DNA of 32,483 nt from Nitrospinae bacterium CG11_big_fil_rev_8_21_14_0_20_45_15 (GCA_002787235.1 PCWG01000045.1:327-32809), one strand, 5' to 3'; positions 6,518 to 15,129 are shown, counted from the first letter of the stretch. Translations and numbers: made by a program. Notes: generated from the sequence alone by a model not told the origin.

Positions 6518-6964
6518 GTGAGTCGATCTCGACAGGGCATCTTGTCATTTTTATTTTTGTGGATGGTGCTTTGGGGAGGTGCGGGTTGTTACAGTCTGAC
6601 CACCGGGGTCACCGGAATGGATCCTAATCTGGTGGCCACTCTGGATGATCGTTCGCTATGTATTGCTTATGAGGGTGCGATCCGACACGGTTTTATAACC
6701 CAGTATATTGTGACTGAGATCAATCGGCGTGGTTTGCTCAGTGAGGAAGAGTGGATTTTTGTTAATAGAGGGAATTTGTATCAGGGTATGAGATTGTGTG
6801 GTGTCTATGCGGCTTGGGGAGCACCTGAAAATCAGATTGTGTTCAAGGATGCTTTTAATAGCAAACCAGATCGTTTGCAATTGATGTATAAACTATGGGC
6901 GAACGCAAGGAAAACGATTGTTATCGTAGAAGATAATTTAATCGAAAGCTGGTCGAACTACTGA
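6518..6964 (+). CDS. Putative lipoprotein, unknown function
   Basis: A 148-residue protein starting at GTG 6518, chosen because AGGAGG (6508-6513) sits four bases upstream. Residues 1-23 form a signal peptide with basic N-terminus (M-S-R-S-R-Q-G) and a hydrophobic core, ending G-G-A-G-C; C24 is a plausible lipidation site, although the -3 residue is Gly rather than Leu. The mature part contains D-D-R-S-L-C-I-A-Y-E-G-A-I-R, an E-I-N-R-R-G-L segment and a C-G-V-Y-A-A-W-G-A-P-E-N motif. The last resembles the 'WG.P' stretch seen in small outer-membrane lipoproteins. Two Cys in the mature region (C51, C94) might pair. I do not recognise a characterised family. The gene is followed at 67 bases by the HspQ-like gene on the same strand. 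Confidence 0.72.
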   Translation: MSRSRQGILSFLFLWMVLWGGAGCYSLTTGVTGMDPNLVATLDDRSLCIAYEGAIRHGFITQYIVTEINRRGLLSEEEWIFVNRGNLYQGMRLCGVYAAWGAPENQIVFKDAFNSKPDRLQLMYKLWANARKTIVIVEDNLIESWSNY

Positions 6965-7031
6965 AAGCAGGAGTTGGTGAATGTGTTCTGAGTGTTGTGG
7001 CAATTTTCTATTATTTTAAGGACAGTCCGCT

Positions 7032-7271
7032 GTGGCAATTTCAAAAGCAAAATTTTTGATCGGTCAGCCCGTTCATCACAAACGTTTTCATTACAGGGGC
7101 ATTGTGGTTGGGGTGGACCTTGAGTTTGGCAGTGACGACGAATGGTATGAAATGATGGCCAAGAGTCGCCCGCCTAAAGACAAGCCCTGGTACCATGTCC
7201 GTGTTCATGATGGCAGGCGAACTTATGTTGCCGAGCGCAATCTCGAAATGGATCCAAACGCTAATAATTGA
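7032..7271 (+). CDS. HspQ / YccV-like (hemimethylated DNA-binding domain) protein
   Basis: A 79-residue protein of the YccV-like family. In E. coli HspQ is a heat-shock protein that acts as a Lon protease specificity enhancer and was first described as binding hemimethylated oriC. Family marks: F-L-I-G-Q-P-V-H-H near the start, Y-R-G-I-V-V-G-V-D, K-P-W-Y-H-V and T-Y-V-A-E-R-N-L. It is shorter than E. coli HspQ (about 105) and lacks the C-terminal tail. GTG 7032 has AAGGA about nine bases upstream; the next residues fit the family start. It is convergent with the GT2 gene, whose stop is only eight bases away. Confidence 0.88.
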   Translation: MAISKAKFLIGQPVHHKRFHYRGIVVGVDLEFGSDDEWYEMMAKSRPPKDKPWYHVRVHDGRRTYVAERNLEMDPNANN

Positions 7272-7279
7272 TGAGCCTG

Positions 7280-8056
7280 TTAATCGAGTGGTTGGGAAAC
7301 GGAAAGTTTTTCCCCGTTTGCATCGAATAAGTGAGAAGTCTTTAGATTCTTTTTGTGCATGAGAAACCTGAAGGTGCGTTCAAGAACACCCAGGCCGTAG
7401 ATCACACTGCGCTGGAAATTGATGGACGAGGCTTCCTCAAAGTATTTTGTGGGGCAACTGATTTCACCAATTCGAAATCCAAAGAACAGTGCTTGCAAAA
7501 TCATTTCGTTATCGAAAATAAAATCATCCGAATTTTCTTCCAATGGCAAAGTCTCAAGCACTTCGCGGCTGAAGGCACGGAACCCGGTATGGTATTCCGA
7601 GAGTTTGGCACCCAAAAGCAAGTTTTGGAACAGGGTCAAGCCGCGATTGGCGATGTATTTGTACAGAGGCATGCCACCGCTCAAGACCCCCCCTCCTATA
7701 ATTCTTGAACCTAAAACCATGTCGTATTCGCCAGAAGCGATCATCGCACCGAGAGCCGCTGTCAAAGGCGGAGAGTATTGATAGTCGGGATGCACCATAA
7801 CAACGATGTCTGCTCCCAGTTTCAATGCTTCTTTGTAACAGGTTTTCTGATTTCCACCATAGCCGCGATTCTTGGGGTGAGTGATGGTTGTGACGCCAAG
7901 CTCTCTGGAAATTTTTGAGGTGTCGTCGCTGGAGTGATCGTCCACAAGAATGATGCCGTCCAGGTATTCATGGGGTAATTCGTCATAAGTTTGTTTGAGT
8001 GTTTTCTCCGCGTTATAGGCGGGAAGGACAACGACTAGTTTTTTTCCTAAAATCAT
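7280..8056 (-). CDS. GT2 family glycosyltransferase (dolichyl-phosphate mannosyltransferase-like)
   Basis: A 258-residue GT-A-fold transferase resembling DPM1, which moves a sugar from a nucleotide donor to a polyprenyl phosphate on the cytoplasmic face of the membrane. Visible: V-V-L-P-A-Y-N-A-E (9-17), the V-D-D-H-S-S-D-D loop (39-46), [10 protein letters not shown], and V-H-P-D-Y-Q-Y-S-P in place of the usual D-A-D-L-Q-H-P-P. The H-P-D form is common in this subgroup. G-S-R and the acceptor motif H-T-G-F-R-A-F-S-R are present. There is no C-terminal transmembrane region. It is the last gene of the minus-strand run tonB-like, CDP-alcohol transferases, GT2, 60 bases after its neighbour. The sugar and acceptor are not known. 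Confidence 0.9.
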   Translation of the reverse strand: MILGKKLVVVLPAYNAEKTLKQTYDELPHEYLDGIILVDDHSSDDTSKISRELGVTTITHPKNRGYGGNQKTCYKEALKLGADIVVMVHPDYQYSPPLTAALGAMIASGEYDMVLGSRIIGGGVLSGGMPLYKYIANRGLTLFQNLLLGAKLSEYHTGFRAFSREVLETLPLEENSDDFIFDNEMILQALFFGFRIGEISCPTKYFEEASSINFQRSVIYGLGVLERTFRFLMHKKNLKTSHLFDANGEKLSVSQPLD

Positions 8057-8116
8057 GATTCTTGCGGTATGAGGTCAAGTGGACTGACGCCTTTGATTGT
8101 GACGTCGTTTGTAATT

Positions 8117-9319
8117 TTATTGTTTGCGTCTGGAATATACCAGATATCCGGCAAAAATATTGGAGCCTACTGCCGTCAATGCGAGAAACCAGGAGCTGAC
8201 TCCAAACAGAGAAAATCCGAGCAGGTAATATGTGAAATCGCGATTGGCTATTTCAGGTGGTTCCCCGGATTTCTTTTCGGGCACAACGGCGTCATGCGAG
8301 TCTGCCTGCGCTTTCCCTTTTATAATATTTTGGTTTAAAAGTGCAAAGGAAAGTAAATTTCCCAGAACCGCGAATGCCCCCAAGGCCTTGTAAATGCCTT
8401 GACCGGTTTCAAAATACAGTCCCATGCCCAGGCAAAAGAAAACAGAGATATGAACGATATTATCGCAAAGAATATCAAATTCGGCTCCGATTTCAGACTT
8501 CATAAACTTGAGTCGGGCGACTTCACCATCGACGCAATCGACCCATGCTGAAATTTGCAACGCGACAGCACCTGCTAATATAGCCCAAAAACTCCCCTGA
8601 AAAAATAAAAGTGCGGAACCCAGACCGATAATGAGGCTCATCAAGGTGATGTGGTTGGGTGTCAAGGCAGTGGTGACAAAATAATGCGTCAGCTTGTTGG
8701 AAATACGTCGTGTGATCACACGGTCCATAAAACTGTCATTGCTCAAGCCGCTGGCGTAGATGAGCCGCTTGCTGTGCCAAGAAAAATCAGATTCTTTTTC
8801 CAGCGGGCGGGAGTTTTGAAGAATAAATAAACGCGCTGAGGGAAATGGTGACGCATCAATTTTTTCAGGAGTTTGATCACTGGAAATGAATGGCTGTTCC
8901 CATTGCAAAATTTCTTCTTCTGTTAAGGAGATCGTTGTGTAGGTTGGCTCGTTACCTTCAATCGGCATTTCCGCGAGTGCCGTTTTTAGCACCTGGTTTG
9001 AGTGAAGAAAGGCACCGTGAAAGATTTTTACATGGTTTGTTGCTTGTAGGAATTCTTTCAGTGCAGATTTTCCTTCCAGCAATCGGGGGGTGTGTGGAAG
9101 TCGAGGGTCAGCCAATTCTTTTGATAAAAGTAAATTCTCTGCAGGTGTGCAATGTGGAATATAGATGAAAAGTTCTCTCAGATTGGATTCATTCAGCTCC
9201 AGTAAATTCCTCAATAAAAGGGATACGCCAGCGATGGGTCTCAGATACCAGTCAGTACAGCGGGTGTTCAATGGCGGTTGCTGGAGAACAAGGACCGCGG
9301 TGTTGTTTGTGCTGGACAT
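8117..9319 (-). CDS. CDP-alcohol phosphatidyltransferase with decayed N-terminal nucleotidyltransferase domain (copy 1)
   Basis: A 400-residue membrane enzyme transferring a phospho-alcohol from a CDP-alcohol to another alcohol. The C-terminal catalytic motif is complete: D261-x2-D264-G265-x2-A268-R269-x8-G278-x3-D282-x3-D286. Hydrophobic helices occur at about 222-260, 286-330 and 365-395. Residues 1-200 resemble the sugar-nucleotidyltransferase domain fused in bifunctional inositol-phosphate cytidylyltransferase/DIPP synthases, with R-P-I-A-G-V-S-L-L-L-R-N-L-L matching the 'aGlPLLeR' strand-helix. The Gly-rich G-x-G-x-R loop and the metal Asp are absent (H-V-K-I-F-H-G-A-F instead), so this domain is probably inactive. 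It lies five bases downstream of a second paralogue. The product (phospholipid, inositol- or glycan-phosphodiester) cannot be named from sequence. Confidence 0.88.
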   Translation of the reverse strand: MSSTNNTAVLVLQQPPLNTRCTDWYLRPIAGVSLLLRNLLELNESNLRELFIYIPHCTPAENLLLSKELADPRLPHTPRLLEGKSALKEFLQATNHVKIFHGAFLHSNQVLKTALAEMPIEGNEPTYTTISLTEEEILQWEQPFISSDQTPEKIDASPFPSARLFILQNSRPLEKESDFSWHSKRLIYASGLSNDSFMDRVITRRISNKLTHYFVTTALTPNHITLMSLIIGLGSALLFFQGSFWAILAGAVALQISAWVDCVDGEVARLKFMKSEIGAEFDILCDNIVHISVFFCLGMGLYFETGQGIYKALGAFAVLGNLLSFALLNQNIIKGKAQADSHDAVVPEKKSGEPPEIANRDFTYYLLGFSLFGVSSWFLALTAVGSNIFAGYLVYSRRKQ

Positions 9320-9324
9320 AACAG

Positions 9325-10557
9325 TTACGGGAGTTCCTGCTGGGTTTTTCTCAGGGCCAGAGTTTTTAATCGGATGCGAAACAGTTCCAAAGCAAATAGC
9401 AAAGAGCCAAAACCCGCAAACCAGAGAAACCAGTCTAATTCCCCAACAATTCCAAATAAAAGAACAATGTAAACAAAATTTCGACTGGCGAGCAATTGGA
9501 TGGCACTATAGATAGAGGTTCCTTTGAAAAAAGCACCTTTGCCGCCCTTTGGAAAATAGATCAGGATAAAGATACCCCCTCCCCCCAGACATAGCATCGC
9601 GAAAGGGAGCAGTGCCTGGTTCCAGCCGTCTACCTTGGCAACTCCCAGCATGATACCCGTGAAGACAAAAACATTGATGACATTGTCGCATGCGGTATCG
9701 AGTTTTTCGCCAAAATCCGATTCCATGAATTTCAAACGGGCAACGTCGCCATCGCAACAATCCCATACCGCAGTGAATGCCAGTAAAAGACTTCCGATGA
9801 GTCCGCCCCAATAGTTCCCCTGAGCAAATCCATAACTCGCCAACAGGCCGATCAGCAATCCTGCCAAGGTGATCTGGTTGGGGGTGAAAGGGGTTTTGAC
9901 CAATAAAGATGAAATGCGTAATGCAAAAAAGGAATTGAACCAGATGTCCATGAGTTGACTGTAGTGGAAACGATGTTTGGCAATGAATGTCCGCTCGGCT
10001 TGCTTCAGCTCGGATCTGTTTTGGACGCTGGAAACAAAAATAGGAGCATCGGAATCGGCAGGGATAAGAGAAATATTCACAGGAGGGTTGCCTGATTGAT
10101 TCCATGAGTCAAGCGCAGACAGGCACTCCAAAGGTAGCAGAAACAGAGGAAGCCTTTCATGCCTTTCCCCAGCCATCTGTACAACATGGTTGGTTTTAAA
10201 GGATTCACTCGCTTGGCTTGTTTGAAAAAAAGAGCTGATGGTTTCTTTGAGAACGATGGTATTGGCGTTGATAGCTAGGCAATGCTTGTCTTTGAGTATT
10301 TCCAGTTGAGAAAAATAATGACCCTCCTCTAACCTGATCAAATCTCCTTTGAAACGATGATCTGTAGCCAGTTCCTTGTTGAGGTGATCGCAATCTTCGA
10401 GCTTTTTTTTTGATCCAAACAATACAATATGTTCAAATCCAACCCGATTGAGGGTGAGTATCAAACGTTTGAGTAGAGGAATGCCTGCGACTTTTTTATC
10501 AAGCAAAGATAAATCGAAGGAAGGTGGAATAAATATGGCAGCAAAACAATTATTCAT
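9325..10557 (-). CDS. CDP-alcohol phosphatidyltransferase with decayed N-terminal nucleotidyltransferase domain (copy 2)
   Basis: Paralogue of the next gene, 410 residues with the same two-part layout. The catalytic signature is intact: D266-x2-D269-G270-x2-A273-R274-x8-G283-x3-D287-x3-D291. The N-terminal part keeps the fold-like segment V-A-G-I-P-L-L-K-R-L-I-L-T-L-N-R-V-G-F (23-41) and a following strand H-I-V-L-F-G, but begins A-A-I-F-I-P-P-S-F where an active enzyme has A-A-G-x-G-x-R. The metal-binding Asp position reads I-N-A-N-T (96-100). Nucleotidyl transfer is therefore unlikely. The signature L-K-F-M after A-R is shared by both copies, which indicates duplication. It starts eight bases after the TonB-family stop. 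Two copies may form a heterodimer or serve two acceptors. Confidence 0.88.
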   Translation of the reverse strand: MNNCFAAIFIPPSFDLSLLDKKVAGIPLLKRLILTLNRVGFEHIVLFGSKKKLEDCDHLNKELATDHRFKGDLIRLEEGHYFSQLEILKDKHCLAINANTIVLKETISSFFQTSQASESFKTNHVVQMAGERHERLPLFLLPLECLSALDSWNQSGNPPVNISLIPADSDAPIFVSSVQNRSELKQAERTFIAKHRFHYSQLMDIWFNSFFALRISSLLVKTPFTPNQITLAGLLIGLLASYGFAQGNYWGGLIGSLLLAFTAVWDCCDGDVARLKFMESDFGEKLDTACDNVINVFVFTGIMLGVAKVDGWNQALLPFAMLCLGGGGIFILIYFPKGGKGAFFKGTSIYSAIQLLASRNFVYIVLLFGIVGELDWFLWFAGFGSLLFALELFRIRLKTLALRKTQQELP

Positions 10558-10565
10558 GGATGGAT

Positions 10566-11639
10566 TCAGTCATTTGATCTGGCGTGTCGAAATCTTGGCG
10601 AATATACAAAAGTGGCAATGATAGAGAGCTTGTCTCTTTGAATCGATAGCGGAAATGGATAAAAAGGTGCGGCGTCCTGAACGGCTTTAATAGCGGCTAC
10701 ATCGAGTATTTCCTCACGAGAGGAATCCTTCACCCAAACCCCTTTTAAACTTCCGTCTTTAGAGATAATAAAACGTAAATCCACATTGCCCTGAATGCCT
10801 TTTTGAGCCGCTTCGAGAGGATAATTCCACACACGTTCGATTTGATGTTTGACACGAGCAAAATACGAGGCGTACTTGACTTCCTTGGTATTGAGAGAAA
10901 TCGATTCGCCATCGTCGGCGTCCTGTGCTAACGGATCAAGTGTGTCCGAGGATGCATATTTTTCAGGATCAATCCCGTCCAGCAAAGCAGTGAGACCTTT
11001 GGATGTGGTGCTTTCAGGAATTTCCTCGGCAGGAGTGATTTCTTCAGAACTCAATAATTCACTGCCATTCAATTCTGGATCCAGTTCTTGTTTTTTTTCT
11101 TCAACTTTAGGTATTGGCTTGGTCTGCTCTTGCTTTTCTATAGCGGTAGAACTTTTTTTAGGGGCGATTCTTTTTTTACGGGAATATTTATTAATTTCCG
11201 ATTGATTCTGGTCAGAGTGGGCACGTGAATCAACATTGGAAAGAAGGTTGGTTTCTTCTGGTTTTTCTGATTTTTTAGGCTCGGGAATGTTTACAACTTC
11301 TCCCGGCGATTCTTCCGCTTTAATTTCTTTATTTGGTATGTACTTGATATGGATGGGCTTGGGTTTGATTTCAACGTCTTTTTTCGGAGTGTGGATCGCC
11401 TGAAAGGAAATAACAAGCACATGCACCAAAAGGGAAAGTAAAATGAACTTTCCCGGTGCGGTTCTAGCGATGATGCTATTTGACAAATTCTTTTCTGTAA
11501 AAATTGTTTTCAGAGCGATTTTAACCTCCTTCGATTGTAACAGAAACGATAGCTCAATTTGAACCAGTAATCCAGAGTGATTCTTCAAGTGTTGAATGTT
11601 TCTTGCAGACTTATTGTACTGCAAAGAATTCGTGTGCAT
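10566..11639 (-). CDS. TonB-family protein with C-terminal TonB domain
   Basis: An inner-membrane-anchored periplasmic protein. The likely core is an N-terminal signal anchor (F-I-L-L-S-L-L-V-H-V-L-V-I-S-F), a long Pro/Glu/Lys-rich linker (K-P-K-P-I-H-I, P-E-P-K-K-S-E-K-P-E-E) and a C-terminal TonB domain: Y-F-A-R-V-K-H-Q-I-E-R-V-W-N-Y-P, G-I-Q-G-N-V-D-L-R-F-I-I, D-G-S-L, D-V-A-A-I-K-A-V. This domain contacts outer-membrane transporters or other periplasmic-spanning partners. The start is uncertain. ATG 11639 and TTG 11669 both lack a Shine-Dalgarno, and the 40 residues between ATG 11639 and the anchor look non-coding. A perfect AAGGAGGT (11524-11531) precedes only ATC and CTG codons. ExbB/ExbD are not adjacent. 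It heads the run that ends with GT2. Confidence 0.8.
   Translation of the reverse strand: MHTNSLQYNKSARNIQHLKNHSGLLVQIELSFLLQSKEVKIALKTIFTEKNLSNSIIARTAPGKFILLSLLVHVLVISFQAIHTPKKDVEIKPKPIHIKYIPNKEIKAEESPGEVVNIPEPKKSEKPEETNLLSNVDSRAHSDQNQSEINKYSRKKRIAPKKSSTAIEKQEQTKPIPKVEEKKQELDPELNGSELLSSEEITPAEEIPESTTSKGLTALLDGIDPEKYASSDTLDPLAQDADDGESISLNTKEVKYASYFARVKHQIERVWNYPLEAAQKGIQGNVDLRFIISKDGSLKGVWVKDSSREEILDVAAIKAVQDAAPFYPFPLSIQRDKLSIIATFVYSPRFRHARSND
11524..11531 (-). promoter_or_regulatory. Perfect Shine-Dalgarno inside the TonB-family frame, no standard start behind it
   Basis: On the minus strand AAGGAGGT is followed in frame by AAA, ATC, GCT, CTG. ATC (11517-11519) is five bases after GGAGG and CTG (11511-11513) is eleven. 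Starting there would give the expected short cytoplasmic lead before the signal anchor. Confidence 0.4.
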
Positions 11640-11790
11640 ATGATGTTTGTGCTCTGCGGCCAAAGACAACTTTAGTCTTTTGATTTTTATGATTTTTAAT
11701 ATGGAATGGACTTGCTATTCTTTTTGGGTTCATGATATTTAAAGTAGGTTTCGTTGTCTATCTTGGAAGGACTTCCCCGACTGGAGAAAT

Positions 11791-13365
11791 ATGAGCGTTA
11801 AGGTTCTGTTTGTTTACCCAAATACCTACGGCATGAACATGCTTCCTCCTGCGATTGCGCTGTTTTCGGCTTTGCTGAAAGGAAGAGGGCATCAGGTGGA
11901 CTTATTTGACGCAACCTATTATCAAACCGATTATGGTGTAGATTCCGACGGAACCAAGGCGACTCGTTTGAATGTTGTTCCCTTCAATCCTGATGAGAAA
12001 GGGATTCTCTTACGTACCACCGACTGGCGAGATGATATTCGCGAGAAGGTCCAGTCTTTTTCTCCCGATCTCATCGCACTGTCAACGACTGAAGACATGT
12101 GGCTTCTCGGAGTCCAGTTACTTGAAGAAATACAAGATCATATCAAGCGTCATAAAATACCTGTCATAGCAGGCGGTGTCTTCCCTACTTTTGCGCCGGA
12201 AATTGTTATCAAACAAGATTTGATTGACATGGTTTGTGTGGGCGAAGGGGAAAATGCGCTTCTTGATCTCTGCGATCGTATTGATAAAGGCAATTCCTGG
12301 GATGACGTGACGAATTTGTGGGTGAAGCAAAGGGATGGTTCGGTTCTCAAAAATTCCATTTCAAATCCCTTTGACATCAACGATACGCCTATCATTGATA
12401 TTGACCTTTTTGAAGAGCAAAGGCTTTTTAGGCCTATGGCGGGCAAGTGGTACAAGATGATGCCCATTGAAACGATCCGAGGATGCCCCTATAAATGTGC
12501 CTTTTGCAATTCTCCCGATCAGTTGACTCTTTATGACGATGCAACGGAAACAACTTTTTTCCGGAAAAAAAGTATTGAGCTGGTATACCGCGAGCTCAAG
12601 CATTTTAAAGAGAATTATGGCATTGAATACAATTATTTCTGGGCAGATACATTTCTTTCCTGGAACAACCGCGAGTTCGACGAATTTTGTGACATGTATT
12701 CAGATATTGGTCTTCCATTCTGGATGCAAACACGCCCGGAAACTCTGACAGATTATAAAGTCAAGCGTCTTGCTGAGGTTGGACTCCATCGAATTTCCTT
12801 TGGCATTGAGCATGGCAATGAAAACTTCCGGAAAAAGTTTCTGAAACGCGACTGGAAGAACGATGCGATTATAAAAGCATTGAAAATTCCAGTTCGGCAC
12901 AATGTTTCCTTCAGCTTGAACAACATCACTGGTTTTCCCACGGAAACCCGCGAATTGGCTATGGATACGGTCGAGTTGAACCGTCATATCGATTCCAACA
13001 ATCAAAACTTATATTCCTTTGTACCGTTTCATGGCACTCAGCTTAGGAAATTGTGTGAGGAAATGGGGTTGGTATCTCCCGAGACGATCACAAAGGCACT
13101 CACCGATAAGCCCATGCTTGTCCAGAAACAGTATCCGCCCGAACAGATTGAAGGCTTGCAGAAATGTTTCGTGCTTTACGTGAAAATGCCCAAAAGCCGA
13201 TGGAAGGATATTGAACGGGCAGAAGCAAATACGACGGAAGGTAACCGGATTTTTGAAGAATTGAAACAGGAATATCTGGAAAAATACGCCGTCAATTCTA
13301 CGGGAACGGATTCTAACTCTGCTGATTTGGAATACGGTGTGGAAGCTGTGAAACCCTCAATTTGA
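11791..13365 (+). CDS. Cobalamin-binding radical SAM protein
   Basis: A 524-residue enzyme with an N-terminal B12-binding Rossmann domain (about 1-170: V-L-F-V-Y-P-N, S-P-D-L-I-A-L-S-T-T, I-P-V-I-A-G-G-V-F-P-T, V-G-E-G-E-N) and a radical SAM core with C232-x3-C236-x2-C239 (R-G-C-P-Y-K-C-A-F-C-N). Such proteins catalyse methylation of unactivated carbons, ring contractions or other radical steps. The C-terminal ~150 residues include F-V-P-F-H-G-T and F-V-L-Y-V-K-M-P-K-S-R-W and are typical of the B12-radical SAM group found in surface-polysaccharide loci. A GGAG lies six bases before ATG 11791. It is alone on the plus strand between two minus-strand glycan runs. A 121-base divergent region separates it from the TonB-family gene. 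The substrate is unknown. Confidence 0.9.
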   Translation: MSVKVLFVYPNTYGMNMLPPAIALFSALLKGRGHQVDLFDATYYQTDYGVDSDGTKATRLNVVPFNPDEKGILLRTTDWRDDIREKVQSFSPDLIALSTTEDMWLLGVQLLEEIQDHIKRHKIPVIAGGVFPTFAPEIVIKQDLIDMVCVGEGENALLDLCDRIDKGNSWDDVTNLWVKQRDGSVLKNSISNPFDINDTPIIDIDLFEEQRLFRPMAGKWYKMMPIETIRGCPYKCAFCNSPDQLTLYDDATETTFFRKKSIELVYRELKHFKENYGIEYNYFWADTFLSWNNREFDEFCDMYSDIGLPFWMQTRPETLTDYKVKRLAEVGLHRISFGIEHGNENFRKKFLKRDWKNDAIIKALKIPVRHNVSFSLNNITGFPTETRELAMDTVELNRHIDSNNQNLYSFVPFHGTQLRKLCEEMGLVSPETITKALTDKPMLVQKQYPPEQIEGLQKCFVLYVKMPKSRWKDIERAEANTTEGNRIFEELKQEYLEKYAVNSTGTDSNSADLEYGVEAVKPSI

Positions 13366-13384
13366 CCTGCAGATTTAAGTCGGG

Positions 13385-15082
13385 TCAATGCATTTGTAGA
13401 AAATCTCGAACGCCTTGTTCATCGACCGGCTGGAAGTAATTTTTCCTCACTTCATCCGCCAGTTCAAATTCCCGTCTCAGATCATTTGGGTCTTTATTTT
13501 TGTAAAAAACCACCGATTTGGCCAACTCTTCAGATGTGTAGCAAATTCGCCATAAGAGAGGGTCGACATCCTCCGGTATGGCGTGGTGAGTCAACCCACT
13601 GGTACTTCCAATGATAATTACAGGAACTTGCCAGGCGATGGCCTCCATGAGGACTCCCGAGCCAGCACTGATCAATACCCGGCTATCTCCCAGCCATTGT
13701 TCCAACTTCCCTTCCACAAATTGAAAATTTGAGGGAAGTGAGAAGGGAATGCTTTTAAGAATATCTTGCTGGGAGCAGGTGGGATGCATTTTTAATAAAA
13801 AATGCATATTTTCATCATTGAGTATTTTGTACATCTCATGAATGCGTTGTAGGATCTCAACGGCCTTGTCAATGAGTATCGGGAATGCAACCAAGATGAA
13901 AAATTTTTCACTGATAGATTTTTTTTCCGAACGATTCCAAATATAGCGGTATCGAAATGCGGGTGCTGTTCCCACCTTTAAATCGGGAGCATGTTCTTTG
14001 ACTTGCGTGACAATCCCCTCACCCATGACCTGTATTTTTTCTGGAAGTAATTTTAATTTTTCTTCAAGTGCCGTCGGAAAGACGCAGTGATGATGTCTGG
14101 GCAACAAGAAGCCAATATAGCCAATCGTTTCGATTTCAGGATAGTATTTTCTAAAACCCGCATTCCAGCCCTTGTCCACAATTTGATTTTCAAACCAGTT
14201 GACCGCCATTTTCAGAACAATTCCTTTCTCCTTCAGGCGATGACTGAACCGATAGTTCAGCAGGGCGGTCATCGCGGGGCCTACTTCCTCCAGAGAACGA
14301 ATTTCTTCAACGACCAGAGGTTTGATGTTTACTCCTGAAAATTGAACGGACGGGATTCTCAAAAATCGTGAACGCAAAACATAGCCCCAAGCATAAAAAT
14401 AATCTTCCCATTTTAGAAAATCCTCTTTCAGTAAATAATTTTTATTACTGTTTCTAAGGGCCTTGTAGGTGTCTTTCAAACGGGAAGATGAAATTTTATA
14501 AAGTGTGGGGACAAAAAAAATCTTCTGCTTTTCCTTCTCACTGAGAAAATCGAGGAGACCGGGATAATAAACTTCGGTGTCGATAGAATAGTCTTGTACA
14601 AACAGATCGATCAGAATCGCATCGGGGGGGATGAATTTTTTTTCGTAGTCGGTGTCTCTTGCCTGCCAATGGGAATAAAAAATTTTCAGTGGTGTCAGGA
14701 AAGTTTTTTTCAGCCAGAGTGTGGACTTTTTTAATAAAGAAATGTCAGGTATCTGAATCTCTGGAAGTGTTTCTTTGCCGGAAAAAATGGGTGCGAGAAT
14801 TTTTTTGACCGCTGAGGAATCGACAAGGATTGAATCAATTTTTATTTTCTCGGCGAGTAGCTCCTGAACAAGACGAATACAGCAACAATGATGAAAAAAA
14901 GGGCTGGCATAGCCGTTACGACTGGGGGGGCCGGAAACCCACCAATCGAGATTGGCTTCGTTACCTTTTGAAAGTCCCTCTATCAAATCGTGAAAAGGAG
15001 TGCGGATTTCCTCTGCAATCCGACCCATCCGTTGAGACAATTCCATTCCCAGTTTGCCGTCGAATCGTAAGTCAAGAATCAT
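13385..15082 (-). CDS. GT-B-like surface carbohydrate biosynthesis protein
   Basis: About 565 residues from ATG 15082 (TTG 15109 would add nine; neither has a Shine-Dalgarno). The second half looks like a GT-B / CDP-glycerol glycerophosphotransferase-type fold. K-M-H-P-T-C-S-Q-Q recalls the family 'K.HP' motif, and L-I-S-A-G-S-G-V-L-M-E-A-I-A-W-Q-V-P-V-I-I-I recalls the 'S.S...EA...G.P' donor-binding motif. G-Y-I-G-F-L-L-P-R-H-H-H precedes a helical linker. The N-terminal half is unassigned and begins D-L-R-F-D-G. It most resembles the surface carbohydrate biosynthesis proteins of Leptospira-type LPS loci (TIGR04326 group), from memory. No membrane span. Last gene of the long minus-strand glycan run, convergent with the B12 radical SAM gene; the two stop codons lie within an imperfect TTGACC/GGTCAA repeat. 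Confidence 0.65.
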   Translation of the reverse strand: MILDLRFDGKLGMELSQRMGRIAEEIRTPFHDLIEGLSKGNEANLDWWVSGPPSRNGYASPFFHHCCCIRLVQELLAEKIKIDSILVDSSAVKKILAPIFSGKETLPEIQIPDISLLKKSTLWLKKTFLTPLKIFYSHWQARDTDYEKKFIPPDAILIDLFVQDYSIDTEVYYPGLLDFLSEKEKQKIFFVPTLYKISSSRLKDTYKALRNSNKNYLLKEDFLKWEDYFYAWGYVLRSRFLRIPSVQFSGVNIKPLVVEEIRSLEEVGPAMTALLNYRFSHRLKEKGIVLKMAVNWFENQIVDKGWNAGFRKYYPEIETIGYIGFLLPRHHHCVFPTALEEKLKLLPEKIQVMGEGIVTQVKEHAPDLKVGTAPAFRYRYIWNRSEKKSISEKFFILVAFPILIDKAVEILQRIHEMYKILNDENMHFLLKMHPTCSQQDILKSIPFSLPSNFQFVEGKLEQWLGDSRVLISAGSGVLMEAIAWQVPVIIIGSTSGLTHHAIPEDVDPLLWRICYTSEELAKSVVFYKNKDPNDLRREFELADEVRKNYFQPVDEQGVRDFLQMH

Positions 15083-15129
15083 TGAGGAGTATTTTTTTGA
15101 GTGTGACAAACCCGCAGTGATCAGGTTTT

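Noticed and set aside
9506-10105. 199-codon minus-strand open frame
   Set aside because: Same strand but different frame within the second CDP-alcohol transferase; Cys/Arg/His-rich shadow.
13362-13388. TTGACC/GGTCAA repeat covering the stops of the convergent radical SAM and GT genes
   Set aside because: A 6-bp stem with a 15-base loop and no T-run; not convincing as a terminator.
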